A stretch of DNA of 64,000 bases. It comes from Bathynomus jamesi (Eukaryota > Arthropoda > Malacostraca > Isopoda > Cirolanidae). Both the position numbers and the translations under genes were made by a program. The notes under the pieces were generated by a model that was not told the origin of the DNA, did no database searches, and worked only from the letters and a program-made list of their open reading frames with translations. The DNA lies in the NCBI GenBank assembly GCA_023014485.1, contig JAJOZX010000945.1, positions 450,501 through 514,500 of the forward strand, read 5' to 3'. Position 1 is the stretch's first letter. Every line of letters starts with the position of its first letter. Shown piece by piece: positions 1 to 11,861 of this stretch.

Positions 1-421
1 TCATCGTTAGTAATGTTGCCATGAAACTTCTTGACATATATAACTAACTCGTCATTTTTCTTCCATGTTATGAATGGGAAATTAAATCTCCAAAATTAGA
101 ACATTTGTTGCTGGAGTTTCAAATAATTTTAAGATGTTTTCTATTTCATTTGTAGTAAAATTGAAATTCACTCTTTGTGGTGTTTGGTGGTCTGTAGATG
201 TTCATAATGGTTAGGTTCAGTTCTTTTGCTTCTAATATAATTACTTCACCTCTGCTGTTTGATTTGTTTACCGTCACTTCACATGTGTATGTGTTTTTCA
301 CGTAGATACAACACCCACCCACTCGTCTAGCCACTCTATCTGCTATGTATATGCTGTAGTCCAGCAATGCTAATTCAGTATCTTCGATACAGTTTTCACA
401 GCCTTTTTCGCATTTATGCAA
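1..421 (-). pseudogene. LINE endonuclease domain, broken fragment
   Basis: This is the apurinic-type endonuclease part of a non-LTR retrotransposon, which nicks target DNA before reverse transcription. Positions 421 to 146 read a stretch with GGCCIYVK and NIYRPPNTT, both typical of the endonuclease core. The reading continues to position 1 only after a frame change, where FNFPFITWKKN (the usual GDFN motif region) appears. It belongs to the same broad CR1/Jockey-like family as the element at 10-14 kb. The fragment runs off the window edge, so its RT may lie outside. It is non-functional as seen. Confidence 0.75.
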
Positions 422-606
422 GTGTGTTTCCGTTAGGTATATATCTATGCTGGATTCTGTAGTTAAATTCTGTAAGTATTGTAATTTTCAGGCTGCATGG
501 TCCATGTAGAGGCCTTGAATATTTGTGTATAAAACATTTATTGGGTTTCTAATTTCCGTGTTCAGTTTTCCTATATAGTGGTCCAGTTTGGTGTTTCTGT
601 TTGGTG

Positions 607-996
607 TTACTGGTTTGGCCGCTGCATTTGAGAGAATTGTGGTTGCGGCACTTGATACCACTGTGGTTGTAATATCGGTGGGTGGTGCTGGATAGAGGGG
701 TGGTGTATGTAATGGTGTGGGGAATATTCCTGCGGAGTCCTGTCCTTTCTTGTTAGCAGGGCAAGCTGTGCTTTTATAGTTTTCATTTCCTCTAAAAAAT
801 ATGTTTCCTTGCTCCTGTTGTTACTTCTAATACGGATAAGGTCTGTTCTTCCCCGTTCTCTTCTTTGGGTACCCTTTATGTGAAAATATGGGCAGTCTAT
901 ATTTAAGCATTTTCTCTCTGTCAGTGACTGTCTGCACATAGAAGGATGGAAAAAGTGGCAGTTTTGTTCGTATCTGCATCTTCCATTCCTCATCAT
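607..996 (-). pseudogene. LINE ORF1 fragment with CCCH zinc fingers
   Basis: This looks like the C-terminal part of a LINE ORF1 nucleic-acid-binding protein. Near its start it has two close CCCH-type units: C-x5-C-x3-H around CRYEQNCHFFH, and C-x4-C-x3-H around CLNIDCPYFH. A Pro/His/Gln-rich tail follows. It lies just upstream (minus strand) of the endonuclease fragment, the normal ORF1-ORF2 order. The same finger type recurs in the LINE at 13.3-13.7 kb. The 5' part has been lost towards the AT repeat and mariner beyond position 1000. It could encode an RNA chaperone, but it is only a fragment. Confidence 0.65.
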
Positions 997-1004
997 ATCG
1001 GAGC

Positions 1005-1090
1005 ATTTATATACATATATATATATATGTATGAATATAAGTATTATATGAATATAAATATATATGAATATAAAAATTATGTGAATATAA
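1005..1090. repeat. AT-rich degenerate microsatellite
   Basis: Imperfect TA and ATGAATATAA-type repeats separate the LINE fragment from the mariner element that follows. Confidence 0.7.
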
Positions 1091-1096
1091 AAATAC

Positions 1097-2466
1097 TAGG
1101 CGCACTCAATATATTTTGCCCCACCCTTTTTTCTTAGGTAAATAATAGGCCATGGGGCTGAAATGTCTTTTGGGGCGCAAGTTTGAACTTTCTGCGCTTC
1201 ACATAACCGGATTTTTAGAGTTTGAACCTTTCCTCCTTGTATAAAACCGCTTTTAAACACCCTTATATAAAACCGATGGTTAACGCAGTTTCGAAAATGG
1301 CGTCTGACAGTGATTTGCGTTGTAAACAGAGAGCTGTTATCGAGTTCTTAATCGCAGAGAAGGAAACAGTTAGAAATACTCACAAATGTCTACAAAACGT
1401 TTACAGAGATGCTGTTGTTGATCGAAGCACAGTTGGACGCTGGTCTAAACGTGTGTGATCATCGAAGAGAGGGAGAGCCAGCCTCGGTGATGAGCAGCGG
1501 TCGCCCGGCATCGACTATGACATCTCACACTGTGCAACGTGCAAACAGCATCATTCGATCAAATCGGCGCGTCACACACAAGGAGCTATCACTGGAGCTA
1601 GGAATTAGTGAAGGAAGTGTGAATACGATAATTCAGCAACTGGGATACTTAAAAGTGTGTTCACGGTTTGTTCCTCGCCAACTGACTAAAGATGACAAAG
1701 CCCAAAGAAAAGAAATTGCTTCTGAGTCGTTGGTTCGATACGAGACAGAAGGGGATGACTTCCTTTCACGAATTGTGACTTGGGATGAGACATAGGTACA
1801 CCACTTTGAACCTGAAACAAAACACCAATCCATGGAGTGACATCACGCAGACTTCCCACACAAGAAAAAGTTCAAAATGGCTCCCTCTGCAGGAAAGGTT
1901 ATGGCCACCATCTTCTGGGACATGAAAGGAGTGATTCTGGAGGACATTATAAAGAAAGGACAAACAATCAACTCGGAGGCATATATTGCTTCCTTCAGAT
2001 ACTCCAGAGACGTATAAAGCGAGTTCGACTGGAGAGAAAACTCGAACACGTCCTTCTTTTGCACGATAACGCAAGATCATACAACAGTTTGCAAACAAGA
2101 GAGGCCATCACAAAAATGCGCTTGACTGTGTTATCCCACCCTCCATACAGCCCGGATCTGGCACCTTCAGACTTCCATTTGTTTGGGCCAATGAAGGATG
2201 CTATTCATGGAAGAAAGTTTCAGAGTGACGATGAGGTTGTTGAGGAGGTTAAGAGGGGGCTCCAGTGGAACCGAGCGGACTTTTACCAGCAAAGAATAAA
2301 GGCCCTTGTTTCGAGGTGGAGGAAAGCCGTAGAAAAGGATGGAGACTATGTGGAAAAATAAAATCTTGTAAAAAAGGTATGGAACTACTTGTGTACAAAA
2401 TTTCTGGAACTTGCAAGGAAACTTGGAAAGAAAAAAAAGATGGGGCAAATATATTAAGTGGTCCTC
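1097..2466 (+). mobile_element. mariner element (copy 1) with about 30-bp TIRs
   Basis: The left end (about 1099-1131) and the right end (about 2433-2465) are inverted repeats sharing CACT(C/T)AATATA, then (T)TTTGCCCCA and a T run. TA dinucleotides lie near both ends, though the exact target duplication is blurred. The element is about 1.37 kb, normal for mariner, and encloses a broken transposase. Its 3' 240 bp recurs as a separate fragment at 30797-31038. Confidence 0.8.
1297..2361 (+). pseudogene. mariner transposase, frameshifted
   Basis: This is a SETMAR-type mariner transposase, a cut-and-paste DDD enzyme. It starts at MASDSDLRCKQRAVIEFLI, the usual first helix-turn-helix. HTH2 (SIIRSNRRVTHKELS) follows in another frame up to TWDET, which holds the first catalytic aspartate. 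A stop comes directly after. A third frame carries LLHDNARSYN (second Asp) and HPPYSPDLAPSDFHLFG (third Asp) and reaches the normal C-terminus YVEK. All three acidic residues are visible, but at least two frame changes and in-frame stops make it dead. Confidence 0.85.
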
Positions 2467-2469
2467 GTA

Positions 2470-2476
2470 GATATAT

Positions 2477-2550
<74 letters not shown>
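2470..2550. repeat. (TA)n microsatellite
   Basis: An almost pure TA run ends exactly at the left terminus of the DNA transposon at 2551. The TA run resumes at 7524 on the other side, showing that the transposon inserted into this microsatellite. Confidence 0.95.
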
Positions 2551-2554
<4 letters not shown>

Positions 2555-3117
2555 GGTGTCTCTTATTGGGTAGTCAAAAATTGAAATGTTGAATTATTTT
2601 ATCTGCGCCCCCTAAAATAGTTCCATTTAGCATAAAAACTAAAACTTGAAAGTTTGACACAAATTGGCTCATATTTAGGGGTCGCCCCGGCTAATAAAAA
2701 TGGTGACCATGGCATAATAGCTCCTGACATATGATTATGCTCATTATACACATAATTCCTTCCTTCTTTTTTTAGTTTGATTCGTTTTTATAAGTATAGG
2801 CCTTCTTATTTATCATTGATCCTTTTCTAACCTATCCTTGATGTTGTTATAATCCATCCTTTGGTCCTCAATCCTTCTTTATCCCAATCCTTTTTCTCCT
2901 ATCCAAAATCCTTCCTGGCTCTTTTTTTATATACAATCAGCAATGAAGCATTGCTACAAAAAAAACCCATTAGTTTATTATATAGAGATAAATTCAAAAT
3001 GCCAGTGCTATTTACATACTTTAATTACTTTAATTAGCATTATTTCCTTATACAACATTTATTTAATTACAATGATTATACAATATGATGTATTTTAAGG
3101 TGCGACCTCATTGATGG

Positions 3118-5185
3118 TTATTTTTTGAGAAGAACAGTTTTTGATGGAACTGGGTGACTCTGGCGGTGTTTTGCAACAATTTGGAGCAGGAACTGGAGCT
3201 GCTCTTCCCCCACTGTCAATTTCTTATTCAGCTCTTGAACTAAAGCTACTGCACGTTCTGCCCGGTCATTTACAACAGATAGAGCTGCAACAATAGCTCT
3301 GGCCCTTAAATATTCACAGTTGGATGTCCAAGTGCTGGGTGCCTTGTTCAGAAATCCTTCTGGCAAATTCAGCTTAGTAAAGAATTCTCTAGTATTTCTT
3401 GTAACAAGTTGGTGTAGTCCTTCACCAGAGCAGAAGGTCGATTCAGGAATCCGAGGACGCTTGGGTGGTCTATCAGTGGACTCATCTTCTAATGCCTTTC
3501 CCATGCGTTTCTTTACATCTGTAGTAATTCGCTCATCAAGAAAGCAAGACCAACTGCTTCTTCAGACAGGTACCATAAGTGGTTAGAGAGCTTTTTTTTA
3601 GTTGCATCAGAAATCTTTTTGTTAGGATAATTAATCAATGACCTCATAAGGAGCCAGTCATTAAATGGGGTTTCAATAGGGAGTGAGGATGTTGTCCAAG
3701 CCTTCATATAGATGAGAACAGAAAAAAGGGAAAGATCTCGAATTCCTCGTTTTCAGTCTTAGTTCGTCTTGAACTGGTTTCGGAAAAGCCACATCTTGAT
3801 AGAATAGAGCGCTTTGGACATCCAGCGAGCTCGATGCATGGCACCTGGTGCACGAAACTTGATGCCTTTATTGGGGACACCTCCAAGAAAGATGATGGAC
3901 AGATCCAAAAGTTCTTGATAGTCATCCCGTAGCATAGGTGCCTGGGATCTAGCAAACTGAATTAGTTCAGTTTTAGACTGGATAATTGCTTCTTTAGTAA
4001 TCGTGTCTGTCTCACCTGTTTGGAACTGGCTTTGATCAACAGAAGTCCAATTGTCACGAAAACGCTTAAAGATCAATATCTCTGGACCAGTTGATGTAGA
4101 TCCCAATGTTGCTTCAAATGCAGCTCCCAACAATAAATCTAAAACATGGTGTCTACAAGGCAAGTACAAAACATCATGTCCCAATTTTGCTTCGATGAGA
4201 GCACAGGCTCCACTATATTGACCCGTGTTTGAAGCTGTTGTATCGAAACAAATTGCTTTTACTCTCTCTGTAATTCCCCATTCATTCATGCAGTTAAAGA
4301 CGGCTTCAGCTTGTGCTTCTCCAGTTGAGTTTGGTCCTTAAGTTCTTTAGCATGACGAGCTCGGTTCTTATTTCGAAGGCGATGGATAGAATGTTGGTTT
4401 ATGTTGTAATCTGAAGCGTCCAAACCAAAGCTTTTAGCTGCCTCTGCGAGGATAAATGTTGCCTTTCTGGAGGAAATTTGTGTACGATCCAGGGCAGCAG
4501 ACATCTGAATAGTCATGATGTTTTTCATGCCTCGTTTTTTCTTAGATTTTGGTAAAGCACAAGCTCCTTTGGGCTCCTCCTCCCCATTCTCACTTTCATC
4601 AGTGTTGCTGGAAGATGTGGAAGAAGCCAGTACAACTTGACTAGTAGACGCCTCCATCAAAGATTCTGACTTTCTTTTTCTCTCTGCCTCAGCTTCCAAC
4701 CGTTTGACTGCATTTTTTGTGCGGTGAAGATGTACAGTGTCCACACCACCGATTGAGCCAGGACGACCTTTTTGTCTTTGCAGTTGAAGGAAATCCCAGT
4801 CCTCACGATTCTTGATCAGCTTCTCAGCGTCTCCATGGGCGATGTCAAAGAGATCTTCCAATCGCTCTACAAAATCAGCCTCCTTGGTTTTATGGCTCTG
4901 GCTTGTTCTGGAAGCATGCTTTTTTAAGCAAGTCCATTCGTTAAAGAAATTCTCTAACTTCTTCATGGCACGAGGTTCCTGCTGAGTAGGAATATTGGCC
5001 TTATCCCAGATAACTATTGTGGCTCGAATAGATTGACGCAGAGCATCGCGGATTGTCATGTTTTTCTCTCTGTGGAGGTGCATAAAATAACCAAAAGCTT
5101 GCCTATATGGGGGCAGCTTTGAGCCTTTAATATCATCTACTGTAGATCCGCGCAAATAGAATGGTCTTCTTGTATTCATCTGCAA
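3118..5185 (-). pseudogene. Transposase-like protein of the TTAGGGTGTC element, broken
   Basis: Three consecutive pieces on the minus strand look like one gene. The N-terminal 299 residues (5185-4286) have a charged, Ser-rich middle and end at SIHRLRNKNRARHAKEL. A second piece (4289-3759) starts MNEWGITERVKAICFDTTAS and contains the strongly patterned CFDTTASNTGQYSGAC and LPCRHHVLDLLLGAAFEA segments, suggestive of an RNase H-fold catalytic core with a conserved Asp and CRHH. The C-terminal piece (3707-3118) includes NDRAERAVALVQELN and EEQLQFLLQIVAKHR, a helical tail. Frame changes near 4287, 3750 and 3510 disable it. Proteins of this pattern recur in arthropods and cnidarians as uncharacterised repeats. 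I infer it is the element's transposase because it lies between the TIRs. Confidence 0.65.
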
Positions 5186-5431
5186 AATAAGAAAACAAAA
5201 TATTAATGTAGTGTTATGGTTTTGTAGAGCAGGGCTAAATCACTGTTTTGACTTTTTTAAATTACAAAAAAAAAAAAAATTTGGTAGACATAACAAAGTT
5301 AATTTGGTCTATTTTATAAATCTAACGTATTTTTCTCAATTATTATTCCTATTATTTTTTAATCTAAGAAACAAGGAATAAATATTTTTGTAGTAGAAAT
5401 TTATATTTTGCTATTTTATTGGAAATAGAAA

Positions 5432-6380
5432 CAGTGGCGTCACTAGGGTTGGTGTCACCCAGTGCGGTAACTCATGGTGTCACCCACCCCCCCATGGACC
5501 TCCTCCCGTACCAGACCATACAGAATCCTTAGTAATGTTTTTTGTACTAATGTTACTCGTAAATCGTAATTCCCGTATATCACTGAATGTAATGGCAATA
5601 GTAGTGACATAAACAACTAGCAAAATTAAAATTACTCCTTCAAATTACAATATCATACGCACAGCCTAAATGTATTTACATTTACATAGTTTCATGTGGT
5701 TAAAGTGAAAATTCGTAAGAAAACAATAGAATTCGAAGTAAAAACGTTTAAGAACTACATCAAAATTATGTTCATTTTAACGTTAAACTTTACCGTTACA
5801 TGAGATACATTAATGGATTAGGTTTGCATAATCAATAACGGCCCAAATAATGTAGAAGTTGTAGACAAATGCATATGGAAATATACTCATAAATTTGAGG
5901 CTGCAACATCATAAAGACAGAGGCTGCAACAACTGAGCGGAAGCCTTTTTTTATTTTTCTCCTTCTTTTCCTTTAATTACTACATTCTCAAAAAAGTTAT
6001 TGATATAGGTTCACAAATACTAATTACCACAATATTGTAGCTAAAACAACAGAAAATTTGACAAAATCAGCGACTATAAAAACACCAGCAGCAACGAAAA
6101 CAACAGCGCGTGCTTGTAGAGCGTGCAGACGAAACCACGTGATTCGAAGCGTTATTGTAATTGGGTAATAATGACAGCTCTGACCGGAGCGCATTAGAAG
6201 GTTCAAAAAGTAAATTAGCATAGAGTTTTAGCCTTGTAGGTATATTGATACATGTAAGCTGGGCTTACGAAAAATGTTTTTGTTGTTATAACTAACTACA
6301 GGGATATTTTTATAAAAAATAATAACTTTCTGCTCAAACACTGCACAAAAACCCCCCGCACCCCTCTAGTGACGCCACTG
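5432..6380. mobile_element. Non-autonomous hAT-type element (MITE-like), nested
   Basis: The left end reads CAGTGGCGTCACTAGGG at 5432 and the right end is its inverted form, CTAGTGACGCCACTG, ending at 6380. A duplicated ATAGAAA flanks it at 5425-5431 and 6381-6387 (8 bp if one end base is shared), as expected for hAT. The 949-bp interior has no coding capacity. Removing it rejoins the interior of the 2551-7523 transposon. Confidence 0.85.
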
Positions 6381-6482
6381 ATAGAAACACAGATCATGAA
6401 ACACATGTCAGGTAAAATTTCCATTGAACTAAATTAAATTCTTTGTGACAATTAGCAACATTGTTTAAAACTTCATAATATG

Positions 6483-6487
<5 letters not shown>

Positions 6488-6520
<33 letters not shown>

Positions 6521-6782
6521 GAAGAACCGATTCGCCTCTATTTAAAGGGCATATCTCAGCGGAAAAACAAAGAAAAAGTGAGAGGAAAGACAGAGGAAAA
6601 AGAAAGGGTGGAGGGGACAGTCGAAGTGGAAAAAGACCAAGGATGACAAGGACTGCAGGGTCGAGCCCCATCATCCTTGGGTGCTAGGGCCGGGAGGGCG
6701 CACGTGAAACCTCCAGGAACAAGCACGTACAAACGAGCACAAAGAGCACTCAAGAGCACGAGCTTAGAACCCCCTTGCGGGG
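6488..6782 (-). mobile_element. SINE-like retroposon with poly(A) and 13-bp TSD
   Basis: A T run at about 6488-6519 is the poly(A) tail of a minus-strand insertion with a body of about 263 bp. A perfect 13-bp target duplication, ATAATATGTGTAT, is found at 6475-6487 and 6783-6795. Read on the minus strand, the body starts CCCCGCAAGGGGGTTCTAAG and includes GGGGCTCGACCCTGC, which loosely resembles a Pol III B box. A 5' box-A-like stretch is weaker. It could be a tRNA-derived SINE or a retroposed small RNA. Insertion by retrotransposition is well supported; the RNA source is not. Confidence 0.75.
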
Positions 6783-6795
6783 ATAATATGTGTAT

Positions 6796-7506
6796 AAGAG
6801 CATAAATTCTAATTTTTCCATTAAATTCATTAAATTTTTTTCAAACACTAATAACAAAATCAGTATAAATAATTGTGAAAAATATAAATAACATAGTTTA
6901 TTATCTGATATCTGCCTCAAGACTGACTCCCTCATGGGTATACAGTCCGCTCTCTCGGCCTCCATTCAGGACTGCCAACTGTACCCATTTTAAACAATTT
7001 AAATCTACCATACTTTTTCGTAATTTCATAATTATTAGTAAATGATTTACATTAAACATTATCTTATTTAATTAAACAGAAATTAATATTCTTAACTAAG
7101 CATTACTACACCTTTTACTTATGACAGCAGAACACTGAATGATGACAAATAAACAATTGCAACATAATCTGGAGCATTCTTGATGAAACATGTTTAAACA
7201 GGTTGATCTTGTCTTATCAAGCAATATTTTCAACTACAAACTTGACAATTATCTCTAATATATTCATTTAATTGAATTCATCATAAATATGATGATTAAT
7301 TAATTAAAAACATATGTTTAGTATACTTGACAACTGCTAGTAATTTCAAATATTAATTGCATAAATAATAGCTATATTTTATGAAATTTAATAAGCGGGG
7401 GCGACCTCTAAAAATTGTTCAATCCAAAACAAATTTTATATGTGATGTTTTTTCAACCAATGGAACTAGTTGAGTGGGCGCAACCTAAAAAAATCAACAC
7501 TTCGAA
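6796..7506. other. AT-rich interior of the 2551-7523 transposon
   Basis: This is non-coding AT-rich sequence between the SINE-like insertion and the right terminus. I see no gene in it. Near 7397-7490 it carries the inverted counterpart of the left subterminal GC-rich motif. Confidence 0.7.
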
Positions 7507-7538
7507 AATAAGAGACACCCTAATATATATATATATAT

Positions 7539-8628
7539 GTTAAACACAGACCGTGCATGGCACAAGGAACTCTTCTGGGAAAATTAAATCCACTATAGTC
7601 CGAATAAGTAATGGTAAATGACAAATACCATAGTTTTTTTTCTTTTTCATGATTTTAGCCCGACGTGGGCAACGGGTCTCTCGCAAAGAGATCCCATAAA
7701 TATAGCTTCCCTCACCAGCTATCTGCAAAGCAGACAGGATCCAGCTTTGGGACGTGGATCTAGGGTTTAAAGCAAACCTAGATCCCTACACTCAGAACCT
7801 CTATATAAGTAAAAGACTCGTTGCATTCACGTCGTGTTGAATAAATCAAAGAAAAAGGGGGTAACTATTGTATTTTTAGCCAAAAAAAACCAAAACTTAA
7901 ACCTCAACCGGGACATTGAGCGTCCACTTTTCAAGGCACGAAACACGTCCGTTTAGTATACACAAACTCAGAATGGTTCCCTGAGAACATTATATGTTAA
8001 ACACAGACCGTGCATGGCACAAGGAACTCTTCTGGGAAAATTAAATCCACTATAGTCCGAATAAGTAATGGTAAATGACAAATACCATAGTTTTTTTCTT
8101 TTTCATGATTTTAGCCCGACGTGGGCAACGGGTCTCTCGCAAAGAGATCCCATAAATATAGCTTCCCTCACCAGCTATCTGCAAAGCAGACAGGATCCAG
8201 CTTTGGGACGTGGATCTAGGGTTTAAAGCAAACCTAGATCCCTACACTCAGAACCTCTATATAAGTAAAAGACTCGTTGCATTCACGTCGTGTTGAATAA
8301 ATCAAAGAAAAAGGGGGTAACTATTGTATTTTTAGCCAAAAAAAACCAAAACTTAAACCTCAACCGGGACATTGAGCGTCCACTTTTCAAGGCACGAAAC
8401 ACGTCCGTTTAGTATACACAAACTCAGAATGGTTCCCTGAGAACATTATATGTTAAACACAGACCGTGCATGGCACAAGGAACTCTTCTGGGAAAATTAA
8501 ATCCACTATAGTCCGAATAAGTAATGGTAAATGACAAATACCATAGTTTTTTTCTTTTTCATGATTTTAGCCCGACGTGGGCAACGGGTCTCTCGCAAAG
8601 AGATCCCATAAATATAGCTTCCCTCACT
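7539..8628 (-). repeat. Tandem array of a 457-bp LTR-like unit (direct part)
   Basis: Units begin with GTTAAACACAGACCGTGC at 7539, 7996 and 8452, giving periods of 457 and 456 bp. The only early difference is the length of a T run. The third unit breaks off at about 8626. Each unit contains CTATATAAG followed about 30 bp on by AATAAATC, an order seen in U3-R of LTRs, and units are joined through a short TTATA. A tandem LTR or a satellite derived from one is my reading. No gag or pol is nearby. A diverged copy lies at 31049-31290. Confidence 0.75.
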
Positions 8629-9318
8629 GGATCCTGTCTGCTTTGCAGATAGCTGGTGAGGGAAGCTATATTTATGGGATCTCTTTGCGAGAGACCCGTT
8701 GCCCACGTCGGGCTAAAATCATGAAAAAGAAAAAAACTATGGTATTTGTCATTTACCATTACTTATTCGGACTATAGTGGATTTAATTTTCCCAGAAGAG
8801 TTCCTTGTGCCATGCACGGTCTGTGTTTAACATATAATGTTCTCAGGGAACCATTCTGAGTTTGTGTATACTAAACGGACGTGTTTCGTGCCTTGAAAAG
8901 TGGACGCTCAATGTCCCGGTTGAGGTTTAAGTTTTGGTTTTTTTTGGCTAAAAATACAATAGTTACCCCCTTTTTCTTTGATTTATTCAACACGACGTGA
9001 ATGCAACGAGTCTTTTACTTATATAGAGGTTCTGAGTGTAGGGATCTAGGTTTGCTTTAAACCCTAGATCCACGTCCCAAAGCTGGATCCTGTCTGCTTT
9101 GCAGATAGCTGGTGAGGGAAGCTATATTTATGGGATCTCTTTGCGAGAGACCCGTTGCCCACGTCGGGCTAAAATCATGAAAAAGAAAAAAACTATGGTA
9201 TTTGTCATTTACCATTACTTATTCGGACTATAGTGGATTTAATTTTCCCAGAAGAGTTCCTTGTGCCATGCACGGTCTGTGTTTAACATATAATGTTCTC
9301 AGGGAACCATTCTGAGTT

Positions 9319-9322
<4 letters not shown>
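8629..9322 (+). repeat. Inverted continuation of the 457-bp array
   Basis: After about 8628 the sequence turns round and reads the same unit on the opposite strand: one partial and one more unit up to GAGTTTGTGT at about 9322, then a (TA)n tract. The turn joins CTTCCCTCAC to TGGATCCTGTCTGC with a loop of about 27 bp, giving a near-perfect hairpin with arms of over 600 bp. Confidence 0.85.

Positions 9323-9363
<41 letters not shown>
9323..9363. repeat. (TA)n microsatellite
   Basis: A TA run directly abuts the truncated inverted LTR-like array. Confidence 0.95.
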
Positions 9364-9365
<2 letters not shown>

Positions 9366-9400
9366 GATGAATTTCACAATAAAACACGTGAAATGAATGA

Positions 9401-10042
<642 letters not shown>

Positions 10043-10917
10043 TTAACCTTGTTGCTGTTCCGTGCGTTGGTCTCTCTTCACACGAAGGTCAAGCTGGTGG
10101 CCCCGCTTCTACGTCTGGCTTGGTGAAGGAGCGAGTTTTTTCTTGCGCACTCCAGCGCACATAGGCAGGTACACCCGGCTCATCTGGTACCGTCCTCAGC
10201 CAGGCATCTAGTCTTCTTTTGAAGACTTCAACTTTGACCACTGTAACGTTTCTGAGGTTCTTTGGAAGCTGGTTTCAAAGTCTTGGCCCCTGACAACCAA
10301 GCTATTTTCCTTCAGTGTTGAAGAGGTCCCTTACCGGGCCTTTAATTTGGGAACACTACACATTCTGCCTTTCCTATTTTCCAGTGTTGTTTGAATGGTA
10401 ATTGGGTTTAGTTTGAGGTTTGGTACCAATTTTTTCGATCATTTTCCATATGTAGATTAAGGTGCACCTCTCTCTTCTTCTTCCCAGGGAGTACAGATTT
10501 AGTTTACATAGTCTTTCCGAGTAGCTGAGCACTTTGCAGCCATCAATCTTGGGTGTGAAATGTCTGTGTTTCTTCTAGTTTATTAGTTTCTTCCTTTTTA
10601 TATGGGGACGTCAAAACTGAGCAGGTTTCAAGTTTTGGTATGATCAGTGTTTTCAGCAGGGAAATCATTACTGTCCTGTCCCTTATTTTCAACGTTCTTA
10701 GTAGGCTACCGGTCCCGCGACTCTTATTTCTTTATTTATCGCTATCTGATTTTGTGTTTGAATTCCGCATCATTGGTCATTATTACCCCCAGATCGATCG
10801 CTTTCGTGCTTCTCTGAATTTCCTCTCTATCTGGAGTATAATATGCAGTCTGTTTAAGTTCCTCTTTTCTACCATATCTCAAGAACTGAAATTTCTAGGT
10901 GTTAATATCTGCAAGGC

Positions 10918-11745
10918 CTACACTTTATTTACATCGCTGATTTTTCTGCTGGTCTTTGTATCGTCTGCAAAGGATGTTACTATACTGTTGCTGTTTACTC
11001 CACTGTCTATGTCTGTTTGCATGATAATGAGCAGGAGTAGGGCCAGTACTGTCCCTTGTGGTACTGAGCTGCGTATATCCAATTCTCTGAGGAAGTTGTA
11101 GATCCATTTTTCCACTTTGCCTGTTATTCCCATATATATAATTTTATGTGCTATTATACCGTGATCACATTTGTCGAAAGCTTTAGCAAAATCTGTGTAT
11201 ATGACATCATAGTTGTCATTGCCTTCCAATGCATTTAGGATATTGTTGTAGTGTTCTATTAGGTGTGATAGGCATGATCTATCTGATCGGAATCCGTGCT
11301 GATTTTCGTTCAATCTTTCCAGTGTCTCCAAGAAATCATAAATTTTTCCTCTAACTATTCTTTCAAATACTTTGGTGAGGTGGGACGTCAATGACACTGG
11401 TCTATAGTTCTTTGCTTGAGATCTGTCCCCTCCTTTATATATAGGGACAATGTTCGCTCTTTTCAAGATGCTCGGTATTTCCCCAGTGTCTAGGGATCTT
11501 CTCCATATCCAGTATAAAGGTGTAGCTATTTCATTTTTACAGTTTTTAATCAATAATGCGTTCCAATTGTCCGGACCTGCAGCTGAATGTGGTTTCATTT
11601 GTCCTATAGCTCTCGCTACATCTGGGGTAAAATCAAAGTCTGTTATACACTCTCCTTGCAATTTCTCTTCAAAGAATGCATCTATATCAGTTATCGCTTT
11701 GTCACTTTTTGGGGTACTAAAAACTGATTCATACTGGGCTCTCAA
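10918..11745 (-). pseudogene. LINE reverse transcriptase domain
   Basis: This is a reverse transcriptase palm and fingers region of about 275 residues. Motifs in order: AAGPDNWNALLIKNC, VPIYKGGDRSQAKNYRPVSL, NQHGFRSDRSCLSHL, DFAKAFDKCDHG (catalytic Asp), SSVPQGTVLA and the active-site FADD in VTSFADDTKTSRK. It ends early at a frame change near 10918. The thumb region beyond is only recoverable in pieces. All three catalytic aspartates are present in what can be read. Confidence 0.85.
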
Positions 11746-11861
11746 TGTTTCAGATATTTCTTTTAGATCGTCGGTTAGTTCATTATTTCTCTTCCTTAAG
11801 TGTCCAATAGCGGCGCGCGTTTTTTCCTTTTCGCAGAGCTATAGAATTATTTTGGATTTTC

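Larger units (their letters stand above)
2551..7523 (-). mobile_element. DNA transposon with TTAGGGTGTCTCTTATT termini
   Basis: The first 17 bases (2551-2567) and the last 17 (7507-7523) are a perfect inverted repeat, TTAGGGTGTCTCTTATT. The subterminal regions are also partly inverted: GCGCCCCCTAAAATAGTTCCA on the left against a TGGAACTAGTTGAGTGGGCGCAACC region on the right. The element sits inside a (TA)n tract, so the target duplication cannot be read. It carries a decayed gene at 3118-5185 and two later nested insertions (5432-6380 and 6488-6782). The superfamily is not assigned. The encoded protein has an RNase H-like look, but the family is not one I can name. Confidence 0.8.

Noticed and set aside
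2551..2567. TTAGGG at an element end as a telomeric repeat
   Set aside because: A single TTAGGG with no tandem repetition, and it is part of a 17-bp inverted terminal repeat.
2450..2573. Open frames made of Ile/Tyr repeats over (TA)n tracts (also near 12500, 31300 and 34850)
   Set aside because: They are translations of microsatellites and have no gene signal.
7539..9322. CRISPR-like interpretation of the tandem repeats
   Set aside because: The units are 457 bp and contiguous with no spacers, in a eukaryotic genome.
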